A DNA stretch of 64,000 bases from JAOZTV01 sp965371805 (GCA_965371805.1 CBDUZW010000011.1:34777-98776), one strand, 5' to 3'. Positions 40,672 through 50,882 are shown, numbered from the stretch's first letter. Translations and numbers: made by a program. Notes: generated by a model not told the origin, from the sequence alone.

Positions 40672-43350
40672 TTAAAACGGTAATTTCCTCTGGATTAATT
40701 CTTCATGATTCTCATTTTTTTCTTTATTATTTTTATCTTCTGATTCAATAGAGCTATCATCATTCTCACTATTTTCAATTAATTCTTCAGAAGCCTGTTC
40801 GTTAACAATCAATTTTATCACATCAATCTCAAATGTCGATATCCGTTTTCCTCTGGCTTTAATACCCTTAACTGTTATAAAATCATCACTTTGAAGAGTC
40901 TCATTATCTCTTTTTCTATGTTTTCCGCCAAAGGTAATTTCGACTTCAGAATCTTTGGTATTGGTAAGGAACATAAGTTTTGAGTTAGAGTTATCTCCAA
41001 TTATACTGATAGATCTTTCTGATTCCTCTACATTAAACCTCTTCAAATAATAATATTTTTGCTCACCATCAAAAAATACTGCCATATATGTTTTATCCGG
41101 GTCATATTTTTCTGTTAACAAAATATTATCTTCAAAATGATGAGAAAGATTAAACGAGCATAGCTCCATATTTCCTGATTTAGAAAAAGCAATTATCCTG
41201 TCTTCTCCAGAAAAACTTCCAAGACAAATTCCTCTATTTTCAGAATTAAGCCTGTTAACTGCGTTGTCATAAAAGATAATTCTGCCACCCAGAGTAGACA
41301 CACCCTTTTCTAATAATTTTATTTTGTCAACATCATGTCGTGAAAGAATATTTCCTATAGAATTTCTACCTTTAATTGCAATAGAGGAAAAATCAAAATC
41401 AAACTGGAGATTCCTGACCCTTGCCTTCTGTTTGAGATTTACCTTTATTACTTCTGCCTCACCATTTGGATTATCAGTAAAATAAAGGATCTTTGATTCA
41501 TCGGTACCTTTTGTTAAATCATATTCTTTATCTCTTGTTATACCTGTAACAAAAAACCTCTTAATCATTATATTTCCGTTTTTGCCATCTTTATAAATAG
41601 CATTATAAACAGTTCTTTTATCATTTCTCTTAAATACAGCAATATGAAGTATATCTTTCCCCACAAATGATTTGCCATTGACTTTCGCTATATAGTATTT
41701 ACCATTTTTCAAAAAAACAATTATATCATCAATGTCTGAACAATCACCCACAAACTCCTCTCTTTTTAGGGACGTGCCAAAAAAACCTTCTTTTCTATTA
41801 ACAAACAATTTCTGGTTAGCAACAACAACTTTTGTTGCTTCAATTGTGTCAAAACTTCTAATTTCGGTCTTTCGTTCTCTGCCATTTCCATATTTTTTCT
41901 TTAACTGTTTAAAATAATTAATTGAGTAAGGGATCAAATGCATGAGATCATAATCAATTATTTTCATTTCCTCTTCAAGTGATTTAACGTACTCATCAGC
42001 CTTAAATGCATTATATTTTGAGATTCTTTTAATTTTGATCTCGGTCAACCTGACAATATCATCATGTACAACTTCTCTATTTAATAACTTCTTAAAAGGA
42101 TCCAATCCTCTATCAATTGTTTCAATAATAGATTCCCATGTCTCACAATCTTCTATAAGATTATATATTCTGTTTTCAATAAATATTTTTTCGAGAGATG
42201 ATAAATGCCATAAATCTTCAAGCTCTGATTTTCTTATTTTCAGTTCCTCTTCCAATAAGGAAACTGTATTATCTGTTGAGCGTTTTAATATTTCGTCAAC
42301 CCCTATAAATTCAGGTTTATTATCATAAATAATACAGGAATTCGGTGAAATAGAAACTTCACAGTCAGTAAAAGCATATAAGGCATCAATCATTTGATCA
42401 GGAGAAACATTTGGTGGAAGATTTATTAGAACCTCAACGTTCGCAGCAGTATTATCATCAATTTTTTTTATTTTTATTTTTCCCTTGTCGTTTGCACTTA
42501 AAATTGAATCAATCAGACTACCTGTTGTCTTCCCGAATGGTATCTCGGTTATCATTAAAGTCTTTTTATCCACTTTAGTGATCTTTGCCCTAACCCTGAC
42601 TTTCCCGCTTTGAATTCCTTGGTTATATCTTGAAAAATCAGCCATTCCTCCTGTTATAAAATCAGGGAAAATCTCAAAATCTTCACCTTTAAGATATAAG
42701 ATTGTTGCATCAATGAGCTCAATGAAGTTGTGTGGTAATATTTTTGAAGCAAGTCCAACAGCGATACCTTCAACTCCTAATGCAAGCATTAAAGGAAATT
42801 TAACAGGTAAATGGATTGGCTCTTTATTCCGACCATCATAACTCATCTTCCATTTAGTTGTCTTTGCATTAAAAAGTATTTCCAAGCCTAGTTTTGACAA
42901 CCTTGCTTCAATATATCTTGGAGCAGCAGCATTATCACCAGTCAAAATATTTCCCCAGTTTCCCTGAGTTTCAATTAATAGATCCTTTTGACCAATTGAA
43001 ACCAGAGCATCACCAATGGAAGCATCTCCATGAGGATGATATTGCATAGTAAAACCAATAATATTTGCAACTTTATTAAACCTTCCATCATCAAGCCTTT
43101 TCATTGCATGGAGAATTCTCCGTTGAACAGGTTTTAATCCATCTACCAGATAAGGGACTGCTCTTTCTAAGATTACATATGACGCATATTCTAAAAACCA
43201 ACTCTTATACATACCGGAAAGGTATTTTACTTGTGCCAAGCTACCATCTTCAACACCAAAGTTTTCTGATTCTTCGTTCTCTATTTCATTGCTTTCAATT
43301 TTTTCTTCAATTTTTTCTTCAATATTTTTTTCCATATTTTTTTCTTCCAT
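40672..43350 (-). CDS. Type IIA DNA topoisomerase subunit A (ParC/GyrA family)
   Basis: An 892-residue subunit. The breakage-reunion domain has YLVDGLKPVQRRILHAM, YHPHGDASIGDALV and the catalytic Tyr in NAAAPRYIEARLSK. The C-terminal half forms the expected propeller-like domain. The canonical GyrA box is not visible, which favours a topoisomerase IV role. The N-terminus carries a ~30-residue Glu/Lys/Asn-rich extension and the C-terminus an acidic tail. No parE/gyrB gene is adjacent. Confidence 0.93.
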   Translation of the reverse strand: MEEKNMEKNIEEKIEEKIESNEIENEESENFGVEDGSLAQVKYLSGMYKSWFLEYASYVILERAVPYLVDGLKPVQRRILHAMKRLDDGRFNKVANIIGFTMQYHPHGDASIGDALVSIGQKDLLIETQGNWGNILTGDNAAAPRYIEARLSKLGLEILFNAKTTKWKMSYDGRNKEPIHLPVKFPLMLALGVEGIAVGLASKILPHNFIELIDATILYLKGEDFEIFPDFITGGMADFSRYNQGIQSGKVRVRAKITKVDKKTLMITEIPFGKTTGSLIDSILSANDKGKIKIKKIDDNTAANVEVLINLPPNVSPDQMIDALYAFTDCEVSISPNSCIIYDNKPEFIGVDEILKRSTDNTVSLLEEELKIRKSELEDLWHLSSLEKIFIENRIYNLIEDCETWESIIETIDRGLDPFKKLLNREVVHDDIVRLTEIKIKRISKYNAFKADEYVKSLEEEMKIIDYDLMHLIPYSINYFKQLKKKYGNGRERKTEIRSFDTIEATKVVVANQKLFVNRKEGFFGTSLKREEFVGDCSDIDDIIVFLKNGKYYIAKVNGKSFVGKDILHIAVFKRNDKRTVYNAIYKDGKNGNIMIKRFFVTGITRDKEYDLTKGTDESKILYFTDNPNGEAEVIKVNLKQKARVRNLQFDFDFSSIAIKGRNSIGNILSRHDVDKIKLLEKGVSTLGGRIIFYDNAVNRLNSENRGICLGSFSGEDRIIAFSKSGNMELCSFNLSHHFEDNILLTEKYDPDKTYMAVFFDGEQKYYYLKRFNVEESERSISIIGDNSNSKLMFLTNTKDSEVEITFGGKHRKRDNETLQSDDFITVKGIKARGKRISTFEIDVIKLIVNEQASEELIENSENDDSSIESEDKNNKEKNENHEELIQRKLPF

Positions 43351-43400
43351 ATATTAGCATTTTGAAACTTTCTATTTATTTTGTAAAAGACTTCTTACAT

Positions 43401-44165
43401 TTATTCTATTTTTTTTATCATTTTTCTTATTTGAGCTTTTGTATTTCCAGATCTTGCATACGAAAGCGCTTTTTCTAATATATCAAGAGCTTTATTCTTC
43501 TCTCCCGTTTTTATATATACTCTTCCAATATTAATAAGATAATTCACATCATCCGTTGCCAAAACAGAGAGCGCTTTTTTGTAAAATTTTATTGCTTCAT
43601 AAAATGAATTCTGGCTTTCATATATTAAGCCTTTCATATTCAGCAGCTGTGGAAAATGTTTGTCTATCTCCAAGCCCTTATCTACATACCGCAATGCACT
43701 TCTATATTTTTTTTTTTCAAATTCAAGCTTTGCCAGATTATGAAAAGCATTTTCAGGATTTGGATACTTTTCCGAATTTGCTGCAATCAATAAATTTTCT
43801 TTTGCAAGACTATATTTTCCCAGTTCACTGTAAATCATTCCTAATGAATTGTTCGCATCATGAAAACCGGGACTTATTCTTAGAACCTTATTAAAATATT
43901 TAATAGCATTTGGAAAATCTCTCTTGTATATATTTACAATTCCCAGACCATTTATTGCCCTAATCAAATTTGGATCCTTTTTCAAAGCTTTTTTTAACTC
44001 TTTTTCTGCCAATACTAACTTTCCTTCATTTAAATAAAACAATCCCATATTCATCATGTATTTTGGGCTTCCCTTTTTCATTCTTCCTGGGGAAGTATTA
44101 ACAGTTTTTTTACAACCTGAGAAAATCAATAAAAATATAAAAACAACAATAGTCAGTTTCTTCAT
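43401..44165 (-). CDS. TPR-repeat lipoprotein
   Basis: A 254-residue protein with lipobox (FLLIFSGCKK, Cys18) and about six TPRs from residue 35 on (e.g. AINGLGIVNIYKRDFPNAIK). Architecture is like NlpI/PilF-type lipoproteins, which scaffold envelope complexes. Overlaps the adenylate cyclase gene by 4 bp. Confidence 0.88.
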   Translation of the reverse strand: MKKLTIVVFIFLLIFSGCKKTVNTSPGRMKKGSPKYMMNMGLFYLNEGKLVLAEKELKKALKKDPNLIRAINGLGIVNIYKRDFPNAIKYFNKVLRISPGFHDANNSLGMIYSELGKYSLAKENLLIAANSEKYPNPENAFHNLAKLEFEKKKYRSALRYVDKGLEIDKHFPQLLNMKGLIYESQNSFYEAIKFYKKALSVLATDDVNYLINIGRVYIKTGEKNKALDILEKALSYARSGNTKAQIRKMIKKIE

Positions 44166-45721
44166 AATTCCTCCATTTTACCTAATACTTTATAACTTGT
44201 TATCATTCTCGATATTCCATGTAATTTTTTTTTACCAAGATTTTCTGTATTAAACAATCCCTTTGTCAGTTTCATCGTTGAGTTGGAAATAATCACTTCA
44301 TCTTTTCCGGCAATTGATGACTCTAATCTTGAGGCTATATTTACATTATTTCCAAGCACAGTATAATCAAGCCTTTTTGGTGAACCAAAATCACCCGAAA
44401 TCAATTTACCTGAATTAATGCCAATACGAATCCTGATCTTATCCTTCTTTTCAAGTTTTTCATTTATAACTTCCAATTGACTAATCATATCGAGCGCAAC
44501 AAGGACTGCAGACTCTGCATGTTTTTTGTCTTCAAAAGGAACACCAAAAACTGCCATCAATGAATCACCAATATATTTATCAAGAGTTCCATTATATTTA
44601 AAAACTATATCAGTCATTTCAGTAAAAAAATTGTTTAATAAAATCCCAACTTCAACAGGATTCATATGTTCAACTTTAGTTGTAAAGCCAACAATATCCA
44701 TAAATAGAACCGTTGCTTCTGACTCTTTATAAAGCATTAGTTCTTGAGTATTGCTATCTCCAACCTCCAGGATCCTGGATACAACATTCGGTGAGTGGTA
44801 CCTTTCAAGTCTTGATCTGACTTTTCTTTCTTTATTTAAATCATTAAACCGAGTAATGCTTTCAATAGATAAACCTGAAAAATTTGCAATAACAGATAAA
44901 ACTTCCAGATCTTTTTTTTTGAATTGCTGTTCAAAATGAGAAGTATCTGCATATATCAATCCATATATAGAATCTTTTGTCCATATAGGGATAGAAAAAG
45001 CAGAAGTAATGCCATAAAGAATTATACTTTCAGCACCGTCAAATTGCTTATCATCCATTGGATTGGCTGACAATATTGCAACTTTTTCATTTATTGCTTT
45101 CATAGCTATCGTTTTTGATATACTTATCTTCTCAACTTCTTTGTTTTCTTTGTTCTTTGAATATTTCAGACTCAAATCATCATTTGCCTCATTATAAGAA
45201 AAAAAATAGAGATGTTTTGGCTTTATAAAGTCAAAAATCAGGTCTGCAACTTTCTCAAAAGTATTCTCTATAGATGAAGAGGAAATGAGCTCTTTTCCCA
45301 GATCTGTTAAAGACGTGAATAAATCCAGATCTTCCCTTTTTATTGTTTCATTTTTTTTGTGAATTAAGTCGTCCATTAATGGAATAACCATTGAAATCTT
45401 CTGGTCATCAGATTCACTATAATTTACCTCTTTTTCATCTGCTATAAATTTTAAATGTGTCCTTCCTACCGAGATATCATCTCCCATTTGCAATTGTCTT
45501 TCTACTATTCTTTTTCCATTAACAAAAATTCCATTAGTACTTTTTTGATCAACAATTTTGTATCCTTCATAGTTTTTTTCAAAAACAAAATGTTTTCTTG
45601 AAATTGCATTGTCCTTTAACACTAGATCATTACTTGCAAATTTCCCAACAGAAACGATCTCTTTATTGAGAAAATAAACCTTTAGCTCATCATTAATAAT
45701 ATATTCTAATTTATATTCCAC
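44162..45721 (-). CDS. FHA-GAF-class III adenylate/guanylate cyclase
   Basis: A 519-residue soluble cyclase. FHA domain at ~20-90 (VLKDNAISRKHFVFEKN, STNGIFVNG), GAF at ~150-300, coiled linker, and a class III cyclase domain from ~335: ATVLFMDIVGFTTKVE (first metal Asp), YNGTLDKYIGDSLMAVFGVP (second), IRIRIGINSGKLISGDFGS and TVLGNNVNIASRLE (transition-state Asn/Arg). The FHA module suggests control by phosphothreonine proteins. Overlaps gpsA by 16 bp. Confidence 0.93.
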   Translation of the reverse strand: MEYKLEYIINDELKVYFLNKEIVSVGKFASNDLVLKDNAISRKHFVFEKNYEGYKIVDQKSTNGIFVNGKRIVERQLQMGDDISVGRTHLKFIADEKEVNYSESDDQKISMVIPLMDDLIHKKNETIKREDLDLFTSLTDLGKELISSSSIENTFEKVADLIFDFIKPKHLYFFSYNEANDDLSLKYSKNKENKEVEKISISKTIAMKAINEKVAILSANPMDDKQFDGAESIILYGITSAFSIPIWTKDSIYGLIYADTSHFEQQFKKKDLEVLSVIANFSGLSIESITRFNDLNKERKVRSRLERYHSPNVVSRILEVGDSNTQELMLYKESEATVLFMDIVGFTTKVEHMNPVEVGILLNNFFTEMTDIVFKYNGTLDKYIGDSLMAVFGVPFEDKKHAESAVLVALDMISQLEVINEKLEKKDKIRIRIGINSGKLISGDFGSPKRLDYTVLGNNVNIASRLESSIAGKDEVIISNSTMKLTKGLFNTENLGKKKLHGISRMITSYKVLGKMEEL

Positions 45722-46713
45722 TCAGATTTCAACCTTCTCCTCATCAACTCTTTTATTGCAATAAGAGGATCTTTGCCCTCAAAAAGAATATCATAAACTT
45801 TTTCTGTAATTGGCATTTCAATCTCTATTTTTTTAGAAAGCTTTTTTATAGCCTTTGTTGTCTCGACACCTTCAACAACCATTTTTGATGAATTCTCAAT
45901 TTCTTCCAGACTTTTTCCTTCTGCAATTTTCAATCCAAGTTGATAATTTCTTGATAAAGGACCAAAACTGGTCAGCATTAAGTCTCCAATTCCAGCTAGT
46001 CCCCAAAAAGTTGTCTGCTTTGCCCCTAATTTTAGTCCGAAGCGTGTAATCTCCATAATCGCTCTGGTGATCATTGCTGCTACCGAATTGTATCCAAAAC
46101 CTAAACCAGAGATAATCCCCGCAGCAATTGCCATTACATTTTTCATTGATCCAGCAACTTCGACTCCTATCAGATCATCGCTACTGTATATCCTTAAAAT
46201 ATCTGAAGAAAACATCTCCTGGATCATTTTGTTAATATCATCATTCTGAGATACAGAAGATACTGCAGTCGGATGATTAAGAGCAAGCTCCTTTGCAAAT
46301 GATGGGCCCGAGATCGTTACCCATTTATCTAGAACTGTCTCCCCAATAACATCTGCTGCAACCTGAGATATAGTTTTCAACGAATCCGACTCAAATCCTT
46401 TAGAAAGGTTTACAATAATTTTACCTTCAATTTCATTTCTTATCTCATTTAGAACTGCCCTCATAAATTTTGATGGTACAGCTAATATTATGATATCGGC
46501 GTTTGAAACACTCTCTTTCAAGTTTGATACTGGACGAAGTCCCTTTGAAAGTTTTATCCCTGGTAAAAATAATTGATTTTGCCCTTTTTCAATAATTGTT
46601 CTTATTACATCCTCTTCCCTGATCCATATATTAATTACAGGAACATTTCTAGTTAAATAATTTGAAAAAGCAGTACCCCAGGACCCTCCACCAATTGTAA
46701 GTATTTTAGACAT
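45706..46713 (-). CDS. gpsA: Glycerol-3-phosphate dehydrogenase [NAD(P)+]
   Basis: A 335-residue enzyme with the N-terminal nucleotide-binding GGGSWGTAFSNYL, ISGPSFAKELALNHPTAVS, VAGSMKNVMAIAAGI with the catalytic Lys, and GIGDLMLTSFGPLSRNYQLG. It reduces dihydroxyacetone phosphate to sn-glycerol 3-phosphate. It overlaps plsY by 8 bp, so supply and acylation of the same intermediate are coupled. Confidence 0.97.
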   Translation of the reverse strand: MSKILTIGGGSWGTAFSNYLTRNVPVINIWIREEDVIRTIIEKGQNQLFLPGIKLSKGLRPVSNLKESVSNADIIILAVPSKFMRAVLNEIRNEIEGKIIVNLSKGFESDSLKTISQVAADVIGETVLDKWVTISGPSFAKELALNHPTAVSSVSQNDDINKMIQEMFSSDILRIYSSDDLIGVEVAGSMKNVMAIAAGIISGLGFGYNSVAAMITRAIMEITRFGLKLGAKQTTFWGLAGIGDLMLTSFGPLSRNYQLGLKIAEGKSLEEIENSSKMVVEGVETTKAIKKLSKKIEIEMPITEKVYDILFEGKDPLIAIKELMRRRLKSEWNIN

Positions 46714-47314
46714 TGTTATTTCTTAATTCTCCTATTTTAGGTTCACTTCCATTTCCTATCCTAATAAAATTAGATTTATGCTTACTTATAATTATAACAC
46801 AAATAGCAAAAGCTATAATTGATATTTCAACCATTTCAGAAAAAGATATATAAAAAAACACAGCAGTTACGCCCGATACAGAGGCAAGCGAAACATATTT
46901 TGTGTAGATTATCACAAGCAGAAAAGCAATAATGAAAAAAGGAGCCGTTTTTATCGAATATATAAGAAACACGCCAACAAAAGTTGCAATACCTTTTCCT
47001 CCTTTAAATTTTAAAAAAAAAGGAAAAATATGTCCTAATACTGCAAGGCATCCGGCAGAAACTATTAATTCAGGAAACTCTTTAAAATATAAAAGCCCAT
47101 AAATTACCGGGGCCACTCCTTTAAGAAGATCAATCACAAGCGTTAGAATTCCAGAAAATTTTCCCTGGCACCTAAAAACATTTGTCGCACCTATATTTCC
47201 ACTGCCGATATTTCTAATATCCTGCTTCTTTAATGCATAACAGAGGATAAACCCTGTAGGTATAGAACCAATGATATATGAAAACAAATAGTACAAAAAA
47301 ACATCCATAGTCAA
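46706..47314 (-). CDS. plsY: Acyl-phosphate:glycerol-3-phosphate acyltransferase
   Basis: A 202-residue multi-pass membrane enzyme. The three conserved cytoplasmic loops are visible: GSIPTGFI, RNIGSGNIGATNVFR and GHIFPFFLKFKGGKGIATFVG. It transfers an acyl chain from acyl phosphate to glycerol 3-phosphate. AGGAG is placed 7 bases before TTG 47314 and 13 before ATG 47308, so the TTG start is slightly favoured. Confidence 0.95.
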   Translation of the reverse strand: MTMDVFLYYLFSYIIGSIPTGFILCYALKKQDIRNIGSGNIGATNVFRCQGKFSGILTLVIDLLKGVAPVIYGLLYFKEFPELIVSAGCLAVLGHIFPFFLKFKGGKGIATFVGVFLIYSIKTAPFFIIAFLLVIIYTKYVSLASVSGVTAVFFYISFSEMVEISIIAFAICVIIISKHKSNFIRIGNGSEPKIGELRNNNV

Positions 47315-47416
47315 TATAATTCTCCTGAACTGATATTATAAATTATATATATATTTAAGTAAAGAGTAAATTTATATTTCGTTTCTTGTAAAAATAATTT
47401 AGAAAAGGCAAAGAAG

Positions 47417-47881
47417 CTATCTATGGTATGTAATGCCTTTATTTATTGTAAATGCTCTGTATAGTTGTTCAAAAAAAATTATTCTAAAGAGATCATGTGG
47501 GAATGTCATTTGAGAAAAGGATATTTTCTGATTAATATATTGATCTAAAGAAGGTGATAAGCCGAAATGTCCCCCTATTAGAAAAATCAGCCTTCCAGGA
47601 AAATAAGAAAATTTTTCTAAAAACCAATCAGAGAAGTTTATTGATGAAAATTCCTTTCCCTTCTCATCAAGAGCAATAACAAAATCACCTTTATTTAATA
47701 ATCCTGCAATTATCTTACCCTCTTCCTCCCGTTTTTGTTTTTCATTTTTTATTTTCAAATCTTTTAAAACAGTTTTTTTTAGTTCTGTAAAATATACAAG
47801 CTTTTTCAAATAATTCTTTTCCAATTCAATGAGTTCCTTGAACTTTAACTCACCAAAGCAGATCAATTCAATTTTTTTCAT
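47417..47881 (-). CDS. rlmH: 23S rRNA pseudouridine-1915 N3-methyltransferase
   Basis: A 154-residue SPOUT methyltransferase with FVIALDEKGKEFSSINFSDW, IFLIGGHFGLS and the C-terminal SQMTFPHDLFRIIFFEQLYR and HR end, all diagnostic of RlmH (YbeA). Overlaps the AAA gene upstream by 14 bp. Confidence 0.95.
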   Translation of the reverse strand: MKKIELICFGELKFKELIELEKNYLKKLVYFTELKKTVLKDLKIKNEKQKREEEGKIIAGLLNKGDFVIALDEKGKEFSSINFSDWFLEKFSYFPGRLIFLIGGHFGLSPSLDQYINQKISFSQMTFPHDLFRIIFFEQLYRAFTINKGITYHR

Positions 47882-48788
47882 ATCTGTCTATTATGTTATA
47901 GAGTGATTTCCTGGATATATTCAGAATCTTAGAAACTTTCGATTTATTTTTATACTTTCTTATAAGGTATTTTATATACTCGTACTCAACATCTCTCAAT
48001 GTTTTTTCTTTTTTTTTACTGATTTCAAGAAAAAAATCTGAATTATTTATTAAATCAAAAGCATCCTTATCTAAAATGCTTCCATTTATAACTGCGGCCC
48101 TGTCCACGAAATTCTCAAGTTCTCTTATATTACCATTCCAACTATAGTTCTGAATAATATCTTTTCCCTCTGGAGAGAGCAATATTTTAATTTTATTTTT
48201 TTTAGCAAAATACTCTAATAAAGAAAGAATATCTCCACTCCTTTCTCTTAATGGAGCTATATCAATAACAAATGATGATATTCTATAGAATAAATCAGCC
48301 CGAAACAAACCATTTTTTACTTTTTCTAATATATCGCTATCCGAAGAGAAGACAAACTTCACATTGATATCTGTCTCTTTAGTTGATCCAAGTGGAAAAA
48401 ACTTCTTTCTTTCAATTATTCTTAAAAGCCTTGATTGAATATTTATACTCAGCAGATCTATTTGATTTAAAAAAAGTATACCTCCATCTGCTTGAATCCA
48501 TTTACCTTCATAGTCTGTATCAGCGCCTGTAAAAGCTCCTTTTTTATACCCAAACCATTCACTTTCTATCAAACTTTCAGGTACGTCACCACAATTTAGA
48601 TTGGTAAATTTAGAAAAATCGCTTTTAAAAAAAAGATATTCTGCCCAGAAATCTTTCCCAACACCAGTTTCACCGGATAGCAAAACACTGTTTTTTAAGT
48701 TTGCAACCTTATCGATCCTATCCTTTACTGAAATTGAGGATCTATCTTTCAGGTTATTGATCTTTATAGAAACTGTATCGTTTTCCAT
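47868..48788 (-). CDS. Sigma-54 activator-like AAA+ protein with altered Walker B
   Basis: From ATG 48788 (TTG 48812 is the alternative) a 306-residue protein: no receiver, a short lead, then an AAA+ domain with Walker A SGETGVGKD, the sigma-54-contacting loop KKGAFTGADT (84-89), and the second AAA landmark RADLFYRIS, ending in a Fis-type HTH (KSKVSKILNISRKSLYNII). The Walker B strand reads GGILFLNQID: N108-Q109 replace the Asp-Glu pair needed for Mg2+ and hydrolysis. Sits between rsfS (overlapping by 35 bp) and rlmH. Confidence 0.88.
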   Translation of the reverse strand: MENDTVSIKINNLKDRSSISVKDRIDKVANLKNSVLLSGETGVGKDFWAEYLFFKSDFSKFTNLNCGDVPESLIESEWFGYKKGAFTGADTDYEGKWIQADGGILFLNQIDLLSINIQSRLLRIIERKKFFPLGSTKETDINVKFVFSSDSDILEKVKNGLFRADLFYRISSFVIDIAPLRERSGDILSLLEYFAKKNKIKILLSPEGKDIIQNYSWNGNIRELENFVDRAAVINGSILDKDAFDLINNSDFFLEISKKKEKTLRDVEYEYIKYLIRKYKNKSKVSKILNISRKSLYNIIDRYEKN

Positions 48789-49152
48789 CCATCCATAATT
48801 TTTCCAGAGCAAACCGAACTCTGTTATCCAGAGAAAATATATGAACTACAAAGTCTGAATAATCGATTAGTAACCACTGTGCAGTAGATTCCCCTTCAAC
48901 TCCAAGAGGTTTGGTTTTGAATTTTTTTCTCAGATGCTTCTGTACTTCATCACCTATTGATCTATTATGTCTATCACTATTTCCATTACATATCACAAGA
49001 TAATCTGTTATATCACTAACTTTTTGTATCTTCAATACAACAACTTTTTCAGCTTTATTATCAAGCATTGAAATAACTGTTTCCTTTATTTCAGCTGGAA
49101 TCTTTCTCTTATTCAAATCCGCTAAAACTTCATTATATTCATTTACTTCCAT
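48754..49152 (-). CDS. rsfS: Ribosomal silencing factor RsfS
   Basis: A 132-residue member of the RsfS/Iojap family with DNKAEKVVVLKIQKVSDITDY, VICNGNSDRHNRSIGDEV and GEGESTAQWLLIDYSDFVVH-type sequence (here GVEGESTAQWLLIDYSDFVV). It binds ribosomal protein uL14 and blocks subunit joining. Standard position after nadD. Confidence 0.95.
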   Translation of the reverse strand: MEVNEYNEVLADLNKRKIPAEIKETVISMLDNKAEKVVVLKIQKVSDITDYLVICNGNSDRHNRSIGDEVQKHLRKKFKTKPLGVEGESTAQWLLIDYSDFVVHIFSLDNRVRFALEKLWMDGKRYSFYKDQ

Positions 49153-49795
49153 ATAATCCCTTCCCTTTTATAATATTAATAATCTCCGGATCAACCAGAT
49201 CTTTAATTTCTTTTCCTTCACTTATATTCTTCCTAACTATAGTAGAGGAATAGTATAGTTTATCAGAATTATAAGAATAAAAAAACACCATTTTATTGTT
49301 TTTTTTTTGTTTTGTATCAATATACCTTGTGTGATCATATTGAATACCTATTTTGTCTAAGATCTTCATTGCATCTTTCTTATGATGCTCTTCTCTTAAG
49401 ACAACAATAAAAGATATCATGTTAAATAAATCAATATAATCCTTCCATGTTTCTACCATAAGAAAACTATCACTCCCAATAATAAAGTAATGTTCCTCTT
49501 CCGGGAAAAAATCAGCCATCTCCTTAACTGTTTCTATTGTATAAGAAGGTTCTTCTCTCTTTAATTCAATATCGCAAGGAATTAATCCGGATTTTTTTTT
49601 CAATGCAATCTCGAGCATATTCCATCTAATATTACTATCAGTGATTCCAGTACTTTTTTTATGCGGAGGTTTTGCAGATAAAATATACCTTATATAATCA
49701 AGTTTAAAAGCATCCTTTATTTTTAATCCAAGATCAATATGTCCATAATGTATGGGATTAAATGTTCCACCTAGTAATCCAACTCTATTTTTCAT
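49139..49795 (-). CDS. nadD: Nicotinate-mononucleotide adenylyltransferase
   Basis: From ATG 49795 a 218-residue enzyme. VGLLGGTFNPIHYGHIDLG holds the GxFxPxHxGH nucleotidyltransferase motif, SAKPPHKK the substrate loop, FIIGSDSFLMVETWKDY the conserved central motif, and YSSTIVRKNISEGK the C-terminal SxxxR. It makes deamido-NAD in NAD synthesis. Overlaps obg by 11 bp. Confidence 0.96.
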   Translation of the reverse strand: MKNRVGLLGGTFNPIHYGHIDLGLKIKDAFKLDYIRYILSAKPPHKKSTGITDSNIRWNMLEIALKKKSGLIPCDIELKREEPSYTIETVKEMADFFPEEEHYFIIGSDSFLMVETWKDYIDLFNMISFIVVLREEHHKKDAMKILDKIGIQYDHTRYIDTKQKKNNKMVFFYSYNSDKLYYSSTIVRKNISEGKEIKDLVDPEIINIIKGKGLYGSK

Positions 49796-50786
49796 AATAT
49801 TCAAAAAGTTTATCTTTAAGAATGTTCAGGTTTTCACCAGTTAGTGCAGATATTTTAATATATTCTATCTCATTTTGATCGCAGTGATCTGTTAATTCTT
49901 TTATCTTCATTTTCTGATCTTCATTTATGATAAGATCTGTTTTATTTAATATCACAAAATACTTTTTATTTAGTAAGTCTGAATTATATGAAATTAATTC
50001 ATTTTTAAGCATTAAAAACGTTTTTAATATTTCAGGATCATCAAACCCGGATGAGTCCAGCATAAAAACAATTAATTTATTTCTCTCTATATGCCGTAAG
50101 AACTCAAGTCCCATACCTTCGCCATCAGAAGCACCTTCGATAATTCCTGGTATATCAGCAAGTACAAGTGATTCAAATCCTCTATATACAACACCAAGAT
50201 TAGGATGTAGAGTGGTAAAGGGATAATTTGCTATCTTTGGCTTAGCACCACTAATTTTTGAAATCAAGGTAGATTTTCCAGCATTTGGGAGACCGACAAG
50301 ACCAGCAAAAGCTATCAACTTCAACTCTAACAAAACTTTTTGAGTCTCTCCATTTTCTCCATGTTGAGCAAACTTTGGAGCTTTGTTTACTGAAGATTTA
50401 AAATGTACATTACCAAGACCACCTCTTCCACCTTTAGCAATCTCCAATTTTAACCCTTCCTGATCAAAATCAAACATAATTTTCCCATCTGGAATCGATT
50501 TAACTATAGTTCCAGCAGGAATATAAATAAGCTCATCCTCTCCATTTTTACCTCTTTTATTTGAGCTCATTCCGTTTTTTCCATCTTCGGCATGTATCTT
50601 ATTTCTATTCTTAAGATCTAAGAGAGAACTATTATCGCCTGTACTAATTAAAAAAACAGAACCACCTTTTCCTCCATCACCACCATTAGGTCCTCCATTC
50701 GGGATATACTTCTCCCTTCTGAAACTGGTGCAACCATTCCCGCCTTTTCCTGAGGAAAAGGCAACTTTAACTCTATCTACAAACAT
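49785..50786 (-). CDS. obg: Obg-family GTPase
   Basis: A 333-residue GTPase with the glycine-rich Obg fold at 1-157 (KVAFSSGKGGNGCTSFRREK) and a G domain: G1 GLPNAGKSTLIS, G3 ADIPGIIEGAS, G4 NKTDLI, G5 ISALTGEN. No C-terminal extension. Involved in 50S assembly and stringent control. Encoded after rplU-rpmA as usual. Confidence 0.97.
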   Translation of the reverse strand: MFVDRVKVAFSSGKGGNGCTSFRREKYIPNGGPNGGDGGKGGSVFLISTGDNSSLLDLKNRNKIHAEDGKNGMSSNKRGKNGEDELIYIPAGTIVKSIPDGKIMFDFDQEGLKLEIAKGGRGGLGNVHFKSSVNKAPKFAQHGENGETQKVLLELKLIAFAGLVGLPNAGKSTLISKISGAKPKIANYPFTTLHPNLGVVYRGFESLVLADIPGIIEGASDGEGMGLEFLRHIERNKLIVFMLDSSGFDDPEILKTFLMLKNELISYNSDLLNKKYFVILNKTDLIINEDQKMKIKELTDHCDQNEIEYIKISALTGENLNILKDKLFEYYEK

Positions 50787-50882
50787 AATATCCTTATTAT
50801 ACTAAACTATTTTGAAAGAGTAAAATAAAACTCATTATTTTATTGGATTTCACTTAAATGATTTATATTATTGATGTAACGA

